The notes below the pieces were generated by a model, which saw only the letters and a list, made by a program, of their open reading frames with translations, had not been told where the DNA came from and did not search any database. A program made the position numbers and the translations under genes. From assembly GCF_017877135.1 (NCBI RefSeq), contig NZ_JAGIPH010000004.1:425169-489168 (forward strand): a DNA stretch of 64,000 nt, read 5' to 3'. Positions 8,202 through 17,116 of the stretch are shown piece after piece. The DNA is from Neorhizobium galegae (lineage in GTDB: Bacteria > Pseudomonadota > Alphaproteobacteria > Rhizobiales > Rhizobiaceae). The stretch's first letter is position 1, and each line of letters begins with the position of its first letter.

Positions 8202-8237
8202 TGCGGGAGCTCATAGCTCCAGGAAAATCCGGCCGTC

Positions 8238-8600
8238 TTAGCCGCGGCGGGTCAGCGAGAACTGCGAGCCGGTATCGGCGGTGCAGTTGAGCTGGCTTGG
8301 CGAGACAAGCGCGCAGTTGACGCGGGACTGGGTGCGGCGGACGATGGAGGTCATGTTGATCTCCACCAGCGTCGGCGACACATTCGTGTAGGTGCCGCTG
8401 GCCAGAAGCGCGTTGTTGTCCGTCGAGCGTGTGCTGAACGTGCCGCCCTGGAAGGTGGACACGATGCCATTGGGATCAACCCAGGCACCTTCGACGCCCT
8501 GCGGCTGCGCCGGCGGAAGCGCACGTTGCGTCGGCTGCGAAACGCAGGCGCTCAGCATCAGGGCGGCGGACACGAGCACGAGGCTCTGTTTGATCTTCAT
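8238..8600 (-). CDS. omp10: Outer membrane lipoprotein of the Omp10 family
   Basis: A 120-residue lipoprotein with a type II signal peptide; the lipobox LSAC places the lipidated cysteine at residue 19. The mature part closely follows the Brucella Omp10 pattern: GAWVDPNGI, a FxGGxF segment, [25 protein letters not shown] and a SLTRR ending. Omp10 is an outer membrane lipoprotein and immunogen in Brucella. Its molecular role is not well defined. It is a single gene with its own hairpin downstream. The match comes from recall of the Brucella protein, not from an alignment. Confidence 0.85.
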   Translation of the reverse strand: MKIKQSLVLVSAALMLSACVSQPTQRALPPAQPQGVEGAWVDPNGIVSTFQGGTFSTRSTDNNALLASGTYTNVSPTLVEINMTSIVRRTQSRVNCALVSPSQLNCTADTGSQFSLTRRG

Positions 8601-8667
8601 TGCGTGGTCTCCCGCGATTCTTCTGCACCGTGAGGTCGGGCCACGATGCTGCGAACCCTTAATCTAA

Positions 8668-8700
8668 TGCAAGGCGGACGGTTGCACAGTCCGCCTTGCA
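8668..8700 (-). terminator. Perfect 12-bp hairpin downstream of hss
   Basis: The arms 8668-8679 and 8689-8700 are perfectly complementary, with a 9-nt loop. It lies about 55 bp past the hss stop. There is no real T-run on the minus strand (TTAGATTAAG), so it is either a weak terminator or a 3' mRNA stabiliser. Confidence 0.55.
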
Positions 8701-8754
8701 AGGTTTTGAACGGTTTTCCCCGGCTGACTGCCGGGATGTGTCAGGCGCGGGCGA

Positions 8755-10206
8755 TCAGCTGCGGACCAGAATGTTCTTGAACTGCCAGGGATCCTTCTCG
8801 TCGAGGTCTTCCGGGAAGAGGCCCGGGCGGCCATCGAGCGGGGTCCAGTCCGTATAGTGGCCTTCAACCGGGCCGAGATAGGGCGACTGCACTTCCAGGC
8901 AGCGCTTGTAATCCACTTCGTCGGCTTCAACGATGCCGGCCTTCGGGTTTTCGAGCGCCCAGACCATGCCGGCGAGAACCGCCGAAGTGACCTGCAGGCC
9001 CGTTGCGTTCTGGTAAGGCGCGATGCGGCGGGTTTCTTCCAGCGACAGGCGCGAGCCGTACCAGTAGGCGTTCTTTTCGTGGCCGTAGAGCAGGACGCCG
9101 AGTTCGTCGATGCCTTCCTCCAGCTCGTCCTCGTCGAGAACATGCAGGACCGGCTGCTGGTGGCCGCCATTGCCGAACATTTCATGCAGCGACAGAACCG
9201 CGTCATTGGCCGGGTGGTAGGCGTAATGGCAGGTCGGGCGATAGACCACTTCGCCATCCTTCTCCACCGTGAAGTAATCGGCAATCGAGATGGATTCGTT
9301 ATGGGTCACCAGGAAGCCGTATTGCGGGCCAGGCGTCGGGCACCAGGTGCGCACGCGCGTGTTGGCGCCGGGCTGTTCCAGATAGATGGCGGCCTTGCAG
9401 CCCTTCTTGTGCTTCTTGGCGTTCTTCGGCATCCAGTTTTCATGCGTGCCCCAGCCAAGCTCTGCCGGCTGCAGGCCTTCCGAGATGAAGCCTTCGACCG
9501 ACCACGTGTTCCAGAACACGTTCAGCGGCTTTGGGTGCTTGGTCAGCTGCGTGTCGCGCTCGGCAATGTGGATGCCCTTGACGCCGAGCTTCTTCATGAG
9601 CTTGGCCCAGCCTTCGCGGTCGTTCTGGTCGGGCTCTTCGAACTTCAGGCCGGTGTCGTTGGCAAGGTTGACCAGCGCCTGCTTGACGAACCACGAAACC
9701 ATGCCCGGATTTGCGCCGCAGGTGGAAACGGCCGTCGTGCCGCCGGGGTTCTTGCGCTTTTCCGCGCGCACGGTTTCGCGCAGCGCATAATTGGTGCGCT
9801 CGGAATTCTTCATGCTCTTGTCGAAGTAGAAGCCGAGCCACGGCTCGACGACGGTATCGATGTAAAGCACGTCCAGCTTGCGGCAGAGCTTCATCAGGTC
9901 GAGCGAGCCGGTATCGACCGACAGGTTGACGCAAAAGCCCTGGCCTTCGCCTTCTGTCAGAAGCGGCTTCAGCAGGTCCTTGTAGTTTTCCTTGGTGACA
10001 TGCGCCTTGATGTGGCGGATGCCGTGCTTTTCGAGGATCGCGATGTCGGACGGTTCTTCGCGCGGGTCGATGACGACCATCCGGCTCTTGTCGAACTTGA
10101 AGTGACGTTCGATGAGCGGCAGCGTGCCGCGGCCGATGGAGCCGAACCCGATCATGACGATGGGCCCGGTGATTTCGGCATAAACCGGATGGGTAATTTC
10201 AGTCAT
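8755..10206 (-). CDS. hss: Homospermidine synthase
   Basis: Hss makes sym-homospermidine from putrescine, using NAD+ as a recycled cofactor. Homospermidine is the major polyamine of many Rhizobiales. At 483 residues the length is typical. The N-terminal Rossmann motif GFGSIGRGTLP starts near residue 19. The conserved stretches STCGANPGMVSWFVK, ERDTQLTKHP, NVFWNTWSVEGFISEG and RTWCPTPGPQYGFLVTHNE match the bacterial enzyme. The gene stands alone; no ornithine decarboxylase gene is adjacent, so putrescine supply is encoded elsewhere. Confidence 0.95.
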   Translation of the reverse strand: MTEITHPVYAEITGPIVMIGFGSIGRGTLPLIERHFKFDKSRMVVIDPREEPSDIAILEKHGIRHIKAHVTKENYKDLLKPLLTEGEGQGFCVNLSVDTGSLDLMKLCRKLDVLYIDTVVEPWLGFYFDKSMKNSERTNYALRETVRAEKRKNPGGTTAVSTCGANPGMVSWFVKQALVNLANDTGLKFEEPDQNDREGWAKLMKKLGVKGIHIAERDTQLTKHPKPLNVFWNTWSVEGFISEGLQPAELGWGTHENWMPKNAKKHKKGCKAAIYLEQPGANTRVRTWCPTPGPQYGFLVTHNESISIADYFTVEKDGEVVYRPTCHYAYHPANDAVLSLHEMFGNGGHQQPVLHVLDEDELEEGIDELGVLLYGHEKNAYWYGSRLSLEETRRIAPYQNATGLQVTSAVLAGMVWALENPKAGIVEADEVDYKRCLEVQSPYLGPVEGHYTDWTPLDGRPGLFPEDLDEKDPWQFKNILVRS

Positions 10207-10335
10207 CTGTTGCTCCTTCGGCCCGCGGCCTCGTGCCGTCCGTAACCGTGTTTTTTCTACGCAAATTCACCTGCGCTGTGGCGGCGGTCTAGATCATAAA
10301 ACGCTTTCACAATAAAGAGGGCCAACGCAACAAGC

Positions 10336-11244
10336 CTATGGCAGGAAGGCCGAATAATCGCCGTCTTCCGCTGCTTTTCGCAAAAGCGCGATCATACCGG
10401 CGCGCTTGTGCAACAGGCCCTTGTAGGCGGCCTGCGCTTCACTCATGGCGTCCAGCTGATCGGCCAGCGAGGCCATGAGGCGCGCGGCATCCGGCTCGCG
10501 GGCGAGCTGCGCCAGCGGATCGAGATAGATGCGGATGGTGAAGACGATGTCGCCGGAGACCGGGAGCTTGCGCAGGGTCTGGCGCTCCACCCTCAGGAAA
10601 TGGGCGGCAGGCGGCCTGTCCGGCATCACGCGCTGGCTCTTGGATTTCGGCAGGAAGAGGTCATCGGTGGCATTCACCGACCAGTTCATCCGGCTGACCA
10701 GCCGATCATCCGGCAGCCGGTCGAACATGCGGTTGATCAGTTCGGCATTGCGGCTGCCGCCCTCGAAATCAGGGACTTCGGCATGAACCTCATCCATCAC
10801 CCGCCCGAATTTCTCCTCCAGCGACCAGGAGGAGGGGAAGGCGACGAAGGCGGCTGCAATGCGCCAGCCCTTGTCGCCGCGCCGCATGACGACGAGATCG
10901 TCGGCGACCATCAGGCCTGCGCGGACAAGGGCCGGCTCCGCCTCATCCGCCAGAGGCACGTCTGGCGCACCCTTGATCTGCATCGTGTCGCCGGTGCGGC
11001 GATAAAGCTCGGGGTAGCGCGCCGGCAGATAATCTGCGAGCAGCGTCAAAAGTTCCTGCTGCGCCTCATCCGTCTCCAGCTCGGCACGAAAGATCGCGTT
11101 GCGATGCACGCCCAGCAGCTGCGCCTTTTCGGCAAGCACCGCCGGCAGCCTGTCATCCGGCTCGATCCAGTCGTCTGCCGCAAGCTGCGACAGCCCGATG
11201 GTGAAGGGTTGCGACGAGCCGTCATAGGGAGTGTAGGGCAACAT
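10336..11244 (-). CDS. DUF3445 family protein (haem-dependent oxidative N-demethylase-like)
   Basis: A 302-residue protein of the DUF3445 family. It starts MLPYTPYDGS and has the family's DDLVVMRRGDKGWRIAAAFVAFPSSWSLEEKFG core, with RMNWSVN, LRVERQTLRKLP and FTIRIYLDPL later. Characterised relatives are haem-dependent oxidative N-demethylases acting on dimethylamine-like substrates; whether this one shares that activity is not shown. It lies 27 bp downstream of pabC on the same strand and may be the last gene of that operon. No signal peptide is present. Confidence 0.8.
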   Translation of the reverse strand: MLPYTPYDGSSQPFTIGLSQLAADDWIEPDDRLPAVLAEKAQLLGVHRNAIFRAELETDEAQQELLTLLADYLPARYPELYRRTGDTMQIKGAPDVPLADEAEPALVRAGLMVADDLVVMRRGDKGWRIAAAFVAFPSSWSLEEKFGRVMDEVHAEVPDFEGGSRNAELINRMFDRLPDDRLVSRMNWSVNATDDLFLPKSKSQRVMPDRPPAAHFLRVERQTLRKLPVSGDIVFTIRIYLDPLAQLAREPDAARLMASLADQLDAMSEAQAAYKGLLHKRAGMIALLRKAAEDGDYSAFLP

Positions 11245-11271
11245 CGTGCTGCGTCCTTCCGATCGGGCTTG

Positions 11272-11931
11272 CTAACCCGCCACCAGTTCCGCTGCCATTA
11301 GCCCCCGCAGCGAATTGCCGACAAAGATGCGGCGGCCCTTGAGATCGGCCGGCATGATCGTTTCGGAACGGGCCTTCCTCTCGCGGATGAGGTCGGCACG
11401 CAGGATGCCCGGCAGAAGACCGCAGCTGAGCGGTGGTGTCAGCAGCTGTCCGTCTTCGGCTTCCACGAAAAGATTGGTGATAGTGCCCTCGCAGACCTCG
11501 CCGCGCTCGTTGAGCAGCAGAACCTCGTCGGCCTCGTCGCTTGAAAATTCCGCCCGTGCCGCCTCATAGGGTTCGCGCCGGGTCGTCTTGTGGCGGTAGA
11601 GCGTATCGTCGGACGAGAGCCGCTGGCGGGCGATGCGCAGGTGCCAGACCTTGCCGGTCGGCTCGGCGACAAAGGGTGTCGTGGTGATCTCGATCTTGCC
11701 GCGATAGGTCATGGTGAGGCGCACGCGCAAGGGTTCATCGCCGCCGACAGCCTCTGCAAGCTGTGCCGATGCATCCTGCGGCTGGCGAAAGCCAAGCGCA
11801 TCGGCCGAGCGTGCAAGCCGGCGCAGATGCGGATCGAGGCGCAGAAAACCCGCACCCGGTTCCCAGCGCAGGGTTTCGATCAGCAGGAAATCGGCTGATG
11901 GCTTACTGCGAAGCGCGCTTTTAGCAGACAT
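11272..11931 (-). CDS. pabC: Aminodeoxychorismate lyase-like class IV aminotransferase
   Basis: PabC removes pyruvate from aminodeoxychorismate to give p-aminobenzoate for folate. The 219-residue PLP enzyme shows YRHKTTRREPYE with the likely PLP lysine (about residue 116). The fold-type IV signature ERGEVCEGTITNLFVE and a LSCGLLPGILR segment follow. It is short compared with E. coli PabC (269 aa) but similar to fused or tandem forms. Its ATG at 11931 lies 52 bp inside the pabB 3' end in another frame. There is no later in-frame start before the conserved LLIETL segment, so the overlap is real. Confidence 0.85.
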   Translation of the reverse strand: MSAKSALRSKPSADFLLIETLRWEPGAGFLRLDPHLRRLARSADALGFRQPQDASAQLAEAVGGDEPLRVRLTMTYRGKIEITTTPFVAEPTGKVWHLRIARQRLSSDDTLYRHKTTRREPYEAARAEFSSDEADEVLLLNERGEVCEGTITNLFVEAEDGQLLTPPLSCGLLPGILRADLIRERKARSETIMPADLKGRRIFVGNSLRGLMAAELVAG

Positions 11932-13055
11932 TCTTCATATTCCGTCTCGGCCTTCGAATCGTAGACAATTCCGCCGCCGACATTGAAGACGGCATTGCCG
12001 TCGTTGAAAAGGGTCAGCGTGCGGATGGCCACTGAAAAACGCATCGGCCCCTTGGGATCGCACCAGCCGATTGCCCCGCAATAAATGTCGCGCGGGCCAT
12101 CTTCCAGTCCGGCGAGAATCTGCATCGCCCACATCTTTGGCGCACCGGTGATCGAGCCGCAGGGAAAGAGGGCGGCGAGGATGTCCGGCAGGCCGATGTC
12201 CGGCAGGAGTTTTGCCCGGACATGGCTTACCATCTGGTGGACGGTCGGATAGGTCTCGATGTCGAACAGCTTTGGCACGGTCAGCGTTCCGACCTCTGCA
12301 ATCACCGAAACATCGTTGCGCAGGAGATCGACGATCATGCGGTTTTCGGCCTGCGTCTTTTCGTCCGCAAGCATGGCAGCGATGATGGCCGCATCTTCTT
12401 CCTGCGTTTTGCCGCGCGCGGCCGTGCCCTTCATCGGATGCGTTTCGATAAAGCCGTCTTCATTCACCTTGAAGAACAGTTCGGGCGAGCGCGAGAGAAT
12501 GATCGGACCGCCGAGATCGATCAGGGCACCGTAGCGCACCGGTTGGCGAGCCACGAGCGACCAGAAGGCCCGGGCCGGATCGCCGTTCCAGCGCACCGTG
12601 ATCGGCATGGTCAGATTGGCCTGGTAGCAGTCGCCGCGGCGGATATGGGCGTGCAGCGCATCGAAACGCTGACGGTAGGCGGCGATATCCCAGGCGGCAT
12701 GCGGATCCGTCAGGAACGGCCTTTCTGCCTCGTCGTCGCTGACCACGCTTGCCGGCGGGCGCGACAACGGATGGTCTTGAGGGGCCGGGGCCCTGAAAAT
12801 GCCCATGCAAATCAGCGGGGTGTCCCGGTTCGCCACGATCAGCGGCGCAAGCTTTTCCTCAAAGATGTGGCCCGCTTCATAGGAGAGGTATCCCGCAAGC
12901 CAGCGCCCGTCCCGCCGAGCCGCTTCCAGACGCGCCAAGGCCGGCAGGATCTCCTCGGCGGGGTGAGCCGTGACGATCTCCAGCGGCTGATCGAAGACAA
13001 GGCTCGTCGCCGCCCGGTCGTCGCGGAAAAGGGCAAAGGGGGGTGTGGCGCTCAT
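11880..13055 (-). CDS. pabB: Aminodeoxychorismate synthase component I
   Basis: PabB converts chorismate plus ammonia to aminodeoxychorismate, entering folate synthesis. The 391-residue chorismate-binding enzyme has the family blocks QANLTMP, SRSPELFF, HPMKGTAARG, EKTQAENRMIVDLLRND, the FPCGSITGAPK glycine loop and VGGGIVYDSKAETEYEE. The lysine in PMKGT is the catalytic lysine that distinguishes PabB from anthranilate synthase. The glutaminase partner (PabA/TrpG type) is not in the window. The 3' end overlaps pabC by 52 bp, which suggests coupled translation. Confidence 0.93.
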   Translation of the reverse strand: MSATPPFALFRDDRAATSLVFDQPLEIVTAHPAEEILPALARLEAARRDGRWLAGYLSYEAGHIFEEKLAPLIVANRDTPLICMGIFRAPAPQDHPLSRPPASVVSDDEAERPFLTDPHAAWDIAAYRQRFDALHAHIRRGDCYQANLTMPITVRWNGDPARAFWSLVARQPVRYGALIDLGGPIILSRSPELFFKVNEDGFIETHPMKGTAARGKTQEEDAAIIAAMLADEKTQAENRMIVDLLRNDVSVIAEVGTLTVPKLFDIETYPTVHQMVSHVRAKLLPDIGLPDILAALFPCGSITGAPKMWAMQILAGLEDGPRDIYCGAIGWCDPKGPMRFSVAIRTLTLFNDGNAVFNVGGGIVYDSKAETEYEECLLKARFAVSHQPISC

Positions 13056-13130
13056 TCTTGTCCGTGGCAGGCTCCGTTCCGGCTGCTGCCTTCTACTCTG
13101 CGCTCTACCGGGAGAACAGAGGTTTCGTCA

Positions 13131-13159
13131 TCCGCCCCCGCAGACGAAGAGGGGGCGGA
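13131..13159 (-). terminator. GC hairpin between pepF and pabB
   Basis: A TCCGCCCCC...GGGGGCGGA stem of 9 bp with an 11-nt loop lies inside the pabB-pepF gap, just past the pepF stop at 13175 on the minus strand. No clear T-run follows. It could be a weak terminator for pepF. Confidence 0.5.
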
Positions 13160-13174
13160 TGTGGACGATCGCCG

Positions 13175-15073
13175 TCAGCCGTTGGCGCCTGCCTGCAACT
13201 GCCGGTCAAGCGCCTCCAACTCGTCGATCAGGCCCTCGATCATCGACAGGCCCTTCGACCAGAAGGTCGGGTCGGTGGCGTCGAGGCCGAAGGGGGCCAG
13301 AAGTTCGGAGTGATGCTTGGTGCCGCCGGCCTTCAGGAGGTCGAAGTATTTCTCTTGGAAGCCATCCTCGGCGTTCTGGTAAACGGCATAGAGCGAGTTC
13401 ACCAGGCAATCGCCGAAGGCATAGGCATAGACGTAGAAGGGGGAGTGGATGAAATGGGGGATATAGGTCCACCAGGTCTCATAGCCTTCCGAGATGCGGA
13501 TGGCCGGCCCGAGGCTTTCTTCCTGGACTGACAGCCACAGTTCTCCGATTTGCCCGGAGGTCAGCTCACCCTCCTTGCGCGCCGTGTGCAGCTTGCGCTC
13601 GAAATCGTAAAACGCGATCTGGCGCACGACCGTATTGATCATGTCCTCGACCTTCTGGGCAAGCATCGCCTTGCGTTCGCGCGGGTCGGTGGTCGTCTTC
13701 AGGAGCGCGCGAAACGTCAGCATTTCGCCGAAGACGGAGGCCGTTTCGGCAAGCGTCAGCGGGGTCTGGCACATCAGCGCGCCCTGGCCGCCGGCCAGAA
13801 CCTGATGCACGCCATGGCCGAGCTCGTGGGCAAGCGTCATGACGTCCCGCGGCTTGCCGAGATAGTTGACGAGCACATACGGGTGGGCGGACGGCACGAC
13901 CGGATGGGCAAAGGCGCCCGGTGCCTTGCCGGGGCGGGCCGGGGCGTCAATCCACTGCTCATCGAAGAAGCGGCGGGCGATGCCGGCCATGTCGGGCGAG
14001 AAATTCCCATAGGCGGACAGCACCATGTCCTTGGCCGCGTCCCAGGAGATTAGCGCCTTCGGCGTTTCCGGCAGCGGCGCGTTGCGATCCCAGAAGTTCA
14101 TCCGCTCCATGCCGAGCCACCGGGCCTTCATGGCATAATAGCGATGCGACAGGCGCGGATAGGCATCCTTGACGGCGGCTGCCAGCGCATCCACCACCTC
14201 GCGCTCGACGCGGTTCGACAGGTGGCGCGAATCGGCAATGTCTTCAAAGCCGCGCCAGCGGTCGGAAATATCCTTGTCCTTGGCCAGCGTATTGGTGATG
14301 AGCGTGAAGACGCGCAGGTTTTCCCCAAATGTTTTGGACAGCGCGGCCGCCGCCTTGGCGCGGCTGTCCGCCTCCGGCTCCTGCAAAAGATTGAGCGTGC
14401 GCTCCAGCGGCAGCATCTCGCCGTCGATCTCGAACCGAAGCTCGGCCATCGTCTCGTCGAACAGGCGGTTGAAGGCGGCAGCGCTCGTCATCGACTTTTC
14501 GAGAAACAGCTGCTCCAGCCGATCGTCCAGCTGGAAGGGCTTGTCCTTGCGCAGGTCGAGAAGCCAGGGCGCGTAGTGGCGGGCCTGCGGATCGTCGGCG
14601 AGGCTCTGTTCCAGACGCGTATCATCGATTCGGTTCAGTTCCAGCGGGAAGAACAGGAGATGGGCGGAAAGATCCGTCAGTTTCGACTGGATGTCGCCGA
14701 AGAATTTGCCATTGGCCGGATTGGACGTATCGGAAAAATAGGTGAGGCCGGCAAACGAGCCGATCTTGCCCACCAGATCGTCAATCGCCTCGTATTCGGC
14801 GATTGCAGCACCCAAACCGTCCGCGCCAGTCTTGGCAGCAGCATCGGTAAGTTTGCCTTTCCACTTTATTTCGAAGGCAAGGGCCATTGCATCCGCGCGC
14901 GAAACATCGTTAACAAATACTGCGCTATCGCGGGACGGATAGAGATCTTCCAGCCGCCAGGTGGGCAGGTTACCTAGAGCGGCGTCGTCCGCACTGGAGG
15001 AAACGGCGTCTGCTGCTGCGAAACGCAGGGATCGGAGGAGGTTTTCATGGTGGGTGAAAGTGGTGGATGTCAC
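13175..15073 (-). CDS. pepF: M3-family oligoendopeptidase PepF
   Basis: A cytoplasmic zinc peptidase of family M3B that degrades short peptides. The zinc site HELGH is followed by GVHQ. Other M3 blocks are present: EMLTFRALL, AFYDFERKLHTARKEGELTSGQIGELW and HFIHSPFYVYAYAFGDCLV. I place the start at the GTG at 15073 because GGGAG lies 7 nt upstream, giving 632 residues. The open frame extends upstream to 15181 but that part looks non-coding and overlaps the promoter region of the divergent regulator gene. Confidence 0.92.
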   Translation of the reverse strand: MTSTTFTHHENLLRSLRFAAADAVSSSADDAALGNLPTWRLEDLYPSRDSAVFVNDVSRADAMALAFEIKWKGKLTDAAAKTGADGLGAAIAEYEAIDDLVGKIGSFAGLTYFSDTSNPANGKFFGDIQSKLTDLSAHLLFFPLELNRIDDTRLEQSLADDPQARHYAPWLLDLRKDKPFQLDDRLEQLFLEKSMTSAAAFNRLFDETMAELRFEIDGEMLPLERTLNLLQEPEADSRAKAAAALSKTFGENLRVFTLITNTLAKDKDISDRWRGFEDIADSRHLSNRVEREVVDALAAAVKDAYPRLSHRYYAMKARWLGMERMNFWDRNAPLPETPKALISWDAAKDMVLSAYGNFSPDMAGIARRFFDEQWIDAPARPGKAPGAFAHPVVPSAHPYVLVNYLGKPRDVMTLAHELGHGVHQVLAGGQGALMCQTPLTLAETASVFGEMLTFRALLKTTTDPRERKAMLAQKVEDMINTVVRQIAFYDFERKLHTARKEGELTSGQIGELWLSVQEESLGPAIRISEGYETWWTYIPHFIHSPFYVYAYAFGDCLVNSLYAVYQNAEDGFQEKYFDLLKAGGTKHHSELLAPFGLDATDPTFWSKGLSMIEGLIDELEALDRQLQAGANG

Positions 15074-15234
15074 GTTCTGGCTCCCTGTTCTCTCTCGTCT
15101 GTTCTGATGTCGGTTGTTTTCACGGGCGGCAGGTAAAATGCAAGCATTTCTCAAAACGGGATGTTTAAGCCCGCGTGACACAACCTTGCATACAGGGTCC
15201 CGCTGTGGGACAAGGACATGATTTTGGAGCGAGC

Positions 15235-16767
15235 ATGACGGCCCATATTCTTGTTGTCGACGATGATCCGGTTCAGCGGCGCCTCTTGAAGAACGCCGTG
15301 GAGCGGTATGGCCATGCGGCGCACCTGGCCGAGAACGGCCGGATCGCCCTTGAGTTCCTCAAGCGAAACCCCAATCAGTTCAACGTCATCGTGCTGGACC
15401 TGATGATGCCGGAACTGGACGGGCTGGGCTTCCTCCAGGCCATCGGCGAAATGGGCATCGATATTCCGGTGATCGTGCAGACGGGGCAGGGCGGCATCGA
15501 GACGGTGGTGCAGGCCATGCGGGCCGGCGCCTTCGATTTCGTGGTGAAGCCGGTATCGCCGGAACGCATTGCCGCCTCCATCTCCAATGCGCTGAAGCTC
15601 GACCATCGCGAGGCGAAGGTGCGCGCCGTGCGCGGCACCAAGAGCCCCAATGTCAGCTTCGGCGATATCGTTTCGGCAAGCCCCGACATGCTGCGGGTGA
15701 TCGATCTGGCGCAGCGCGCCTCCCATTCCAATATCCCTGTCGTGCTCGAGGGCGAATCGGGCGTCGGCAAGGAAATGATCGCCCGCGCCATCCAGGCCGG
15801 CGGCGAGCGCGCCTCCAAACCGTTCATTACCGTCAATTGCGGTGCTATTCCCTCCAACCTGGTCGAAAGCATCCTGTTCGGACACGAGAAGGGCGCCTTT
15901 ACCGGGGCGACAGAACGTCACACTGGCAAGTTCATGGAAGCCGATGGCGGCACGCTGTTCCTCGATGAGATCGGCGACTTGCCGCTCGACGTGCAGGTCA
16001 AGCTTCTGCGCGCAGTGCAGCAGGGCGAGATCGAGACCGTCGGCGCCGCCAAGGTGCAGAAGGTGGATGTGCGGCTGATTTCGGCCACTAACAAGGATCT
16101 GATCGAAGAGGTTCGTGCCGGCCGGTTCCGCGAGGACCTCTACTATCGCCTCAACGTCTTCCCCATCACCATTCCGGCACTGCGCCGGCGCAAGGAAGAC
16201 ATTCCGCATCTGGCCCGCGTGTTCACGCAGCGCTTTTCCGAAGAGCAGAAGCTGGAGCAGGGCCTGCAGGTCGGGGCCGGCGCCATGGCGCTGCTGACCG
16301 CCTATGACTGGCCCGGCAATATCCGCCAGCTGGAAAACGCCGTCTTCCGCGCCGTCGTGCTGGCGGAAGGATCGGAACTGACGGAAAAGGATTTTCCGCA
16401 GATCGCCGCCCAGGTTCCCGACTTCCAGAGCCCGGAACTGCGCGCAACGGCCGTTGCGGCCGAAACGACAACCGAAAACGACCCGGCCGAAGCGGCCATG
16501 TCGGAGGCCTTGCGCCTTGCCCGCGCCGAAACGGCGCTGACGCAGATGTTCGGGGGACCCGAGAACATCATCGTCAGCACCGATGACGCCGGCGAAGTGC
16601 GCAAGCTTGCCGATGTGGAAGAGGAGTTGATCCGCTTTGCGCTGAAATTCTACCGCGGCCAGATGAGCCAGGTGGCGCGCAAGCTCGGCATCGGACGCTC
16701 GACGCTCTACCGCAAGCTCAAGGATTACGGGATCGACCCCGACGACCCTTTGAAGGAGGCGGCGTAA
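15235..16767 (+). CDS. Sigma-54-dependent response regulator (NtrC type)
   Basis: A 510-residue transcription activator. The receiver domain (1-120) has the acidic pocket DDD (9-11) and phospho-acceptor Asp55 in VLDLMMPELDG. The AAA+ domain has Walker A GESGVGKE, the sigma-54-contacting GAFTGA loop and Walker B LFLDEIGDL. The YYRLN segment and a FIS-type helix-turn-helix (VARKLGIGRSTLYRKL) complete the set. After phosphorylation it should activate RNA polymerase with RpoN. A start at the ATG at 15235 is supported by GGAG upstream; upstream in-frame codons are not conserved. No kinase gene is next to it, so its partner is unknown. Confidence 0.93.
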   Translation: MTAHILVVDDDPVQRRLLKNAVERYGHAAHLAENGRIALEFLKRNPNQFNVIVLDLMMPELDGLGFLQAIGEMGIDIPVIVQTGQGGIETVVQAMRAGAFDFVVKPVSPERIAASISNALKLDHREAKVRAVRGTKSPNVSFGDIVSASPDMLRVIDLAQRASHSNIPVVLEGESGVGKEMIARAIQAGGERASKPFITVNCGAIPSNLVESILFGHEKGAFTGATERHTGKFMEADGGTLFLDEIGDLPLDVQVKLLRAVQQGEIETVGAAKVQKVDVRLISATNKDLIEEVRAGRFREDLYYRLNVFPITIPALRRRKEDIPHLARVFTQRFSEEQKLEQGLQVGAGAMALLTAYDWPGNIRQLENAVFRAVVLAEGSELTEKDFPQIAAQVPDFQSPELRATAVAAETTTENDPAEAAMSEALRLARAETALTQMFGGPENIIVSTDDAGEVRKLADVEEELIRFALKFYRGQMSQVARKLGIGRSTLYRKLKDYGIDPDDPLKEAA

Positions 16768-16807
16768 ACCCCACGTCGCCTCAACCGGACGATCTATGAG
16801 AAGACGG

Positions 16808-16836
16808 GACAGAGCGCGGCGCCCCCGCGCTCTGTC
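16808..16836 (+). terminator. Strong hairpin after the sigma-54 regulator
   Basis: A perfect 12-bp stem (16808-16819 with 16825-16836) and a 5-nt loop lie 40 bp past the stop codon. The downstream sequence lacks a T-run, so it may stop transcription weakly or protect the mRNA end. Confidence 0.6.
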
Positions 16837-17116
16837 ATCCTGTGACCCTTTCCCTCTGGCCTTCATCCTTTGGCAAACGGGGTCTGTTAATTTTCGGGCA
16901 AGTATGTTTTGTTACACCTCGTCAACCTTTCGGTAGTCATTTATTGACTAAGAAAGTAGCGCTTGTGCATGTGTGGCACATTTGCCATCGTGTAAACGCA
17001 ATTCACGGTCATGTGAGGCAGCACCGGATGTTGTCAATCAGACGGGGAACGACTTGCCGTATCAGTATGCAGAATCGACGCCTACGGGTGACAACGGACG
17101 GCGCCCTCTGGTGCGC
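16837..17116. other. Gene-free stretch before the M15 peptidase gene
   Basis: This 280-bp stretch is locally AT-richer. It holds a small inverted repeat TAGTCA/TGACTA (16934-16939, 16945-16950). No coding sequence with a ribosome site is visible. The open frame of the next gene extends back to 16973, so part of it could be coding if the real start is upstream of 17117. It probably carries the promoter of the next gene. Confidence 0.5.

Noticed and set aside
8755..10206. Saccharopine dehydrogenase as the identity of the homospermidine synthase gene
   Set aside because: The Rossmann start is similar, but the later blocks and the 483-residue length fit homospermidine synthase.
13831..14172. Plus-strand frames inside pepF
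   Set aside because: They are antisense shadows of a well-supported peptidase gene with no independent signals.
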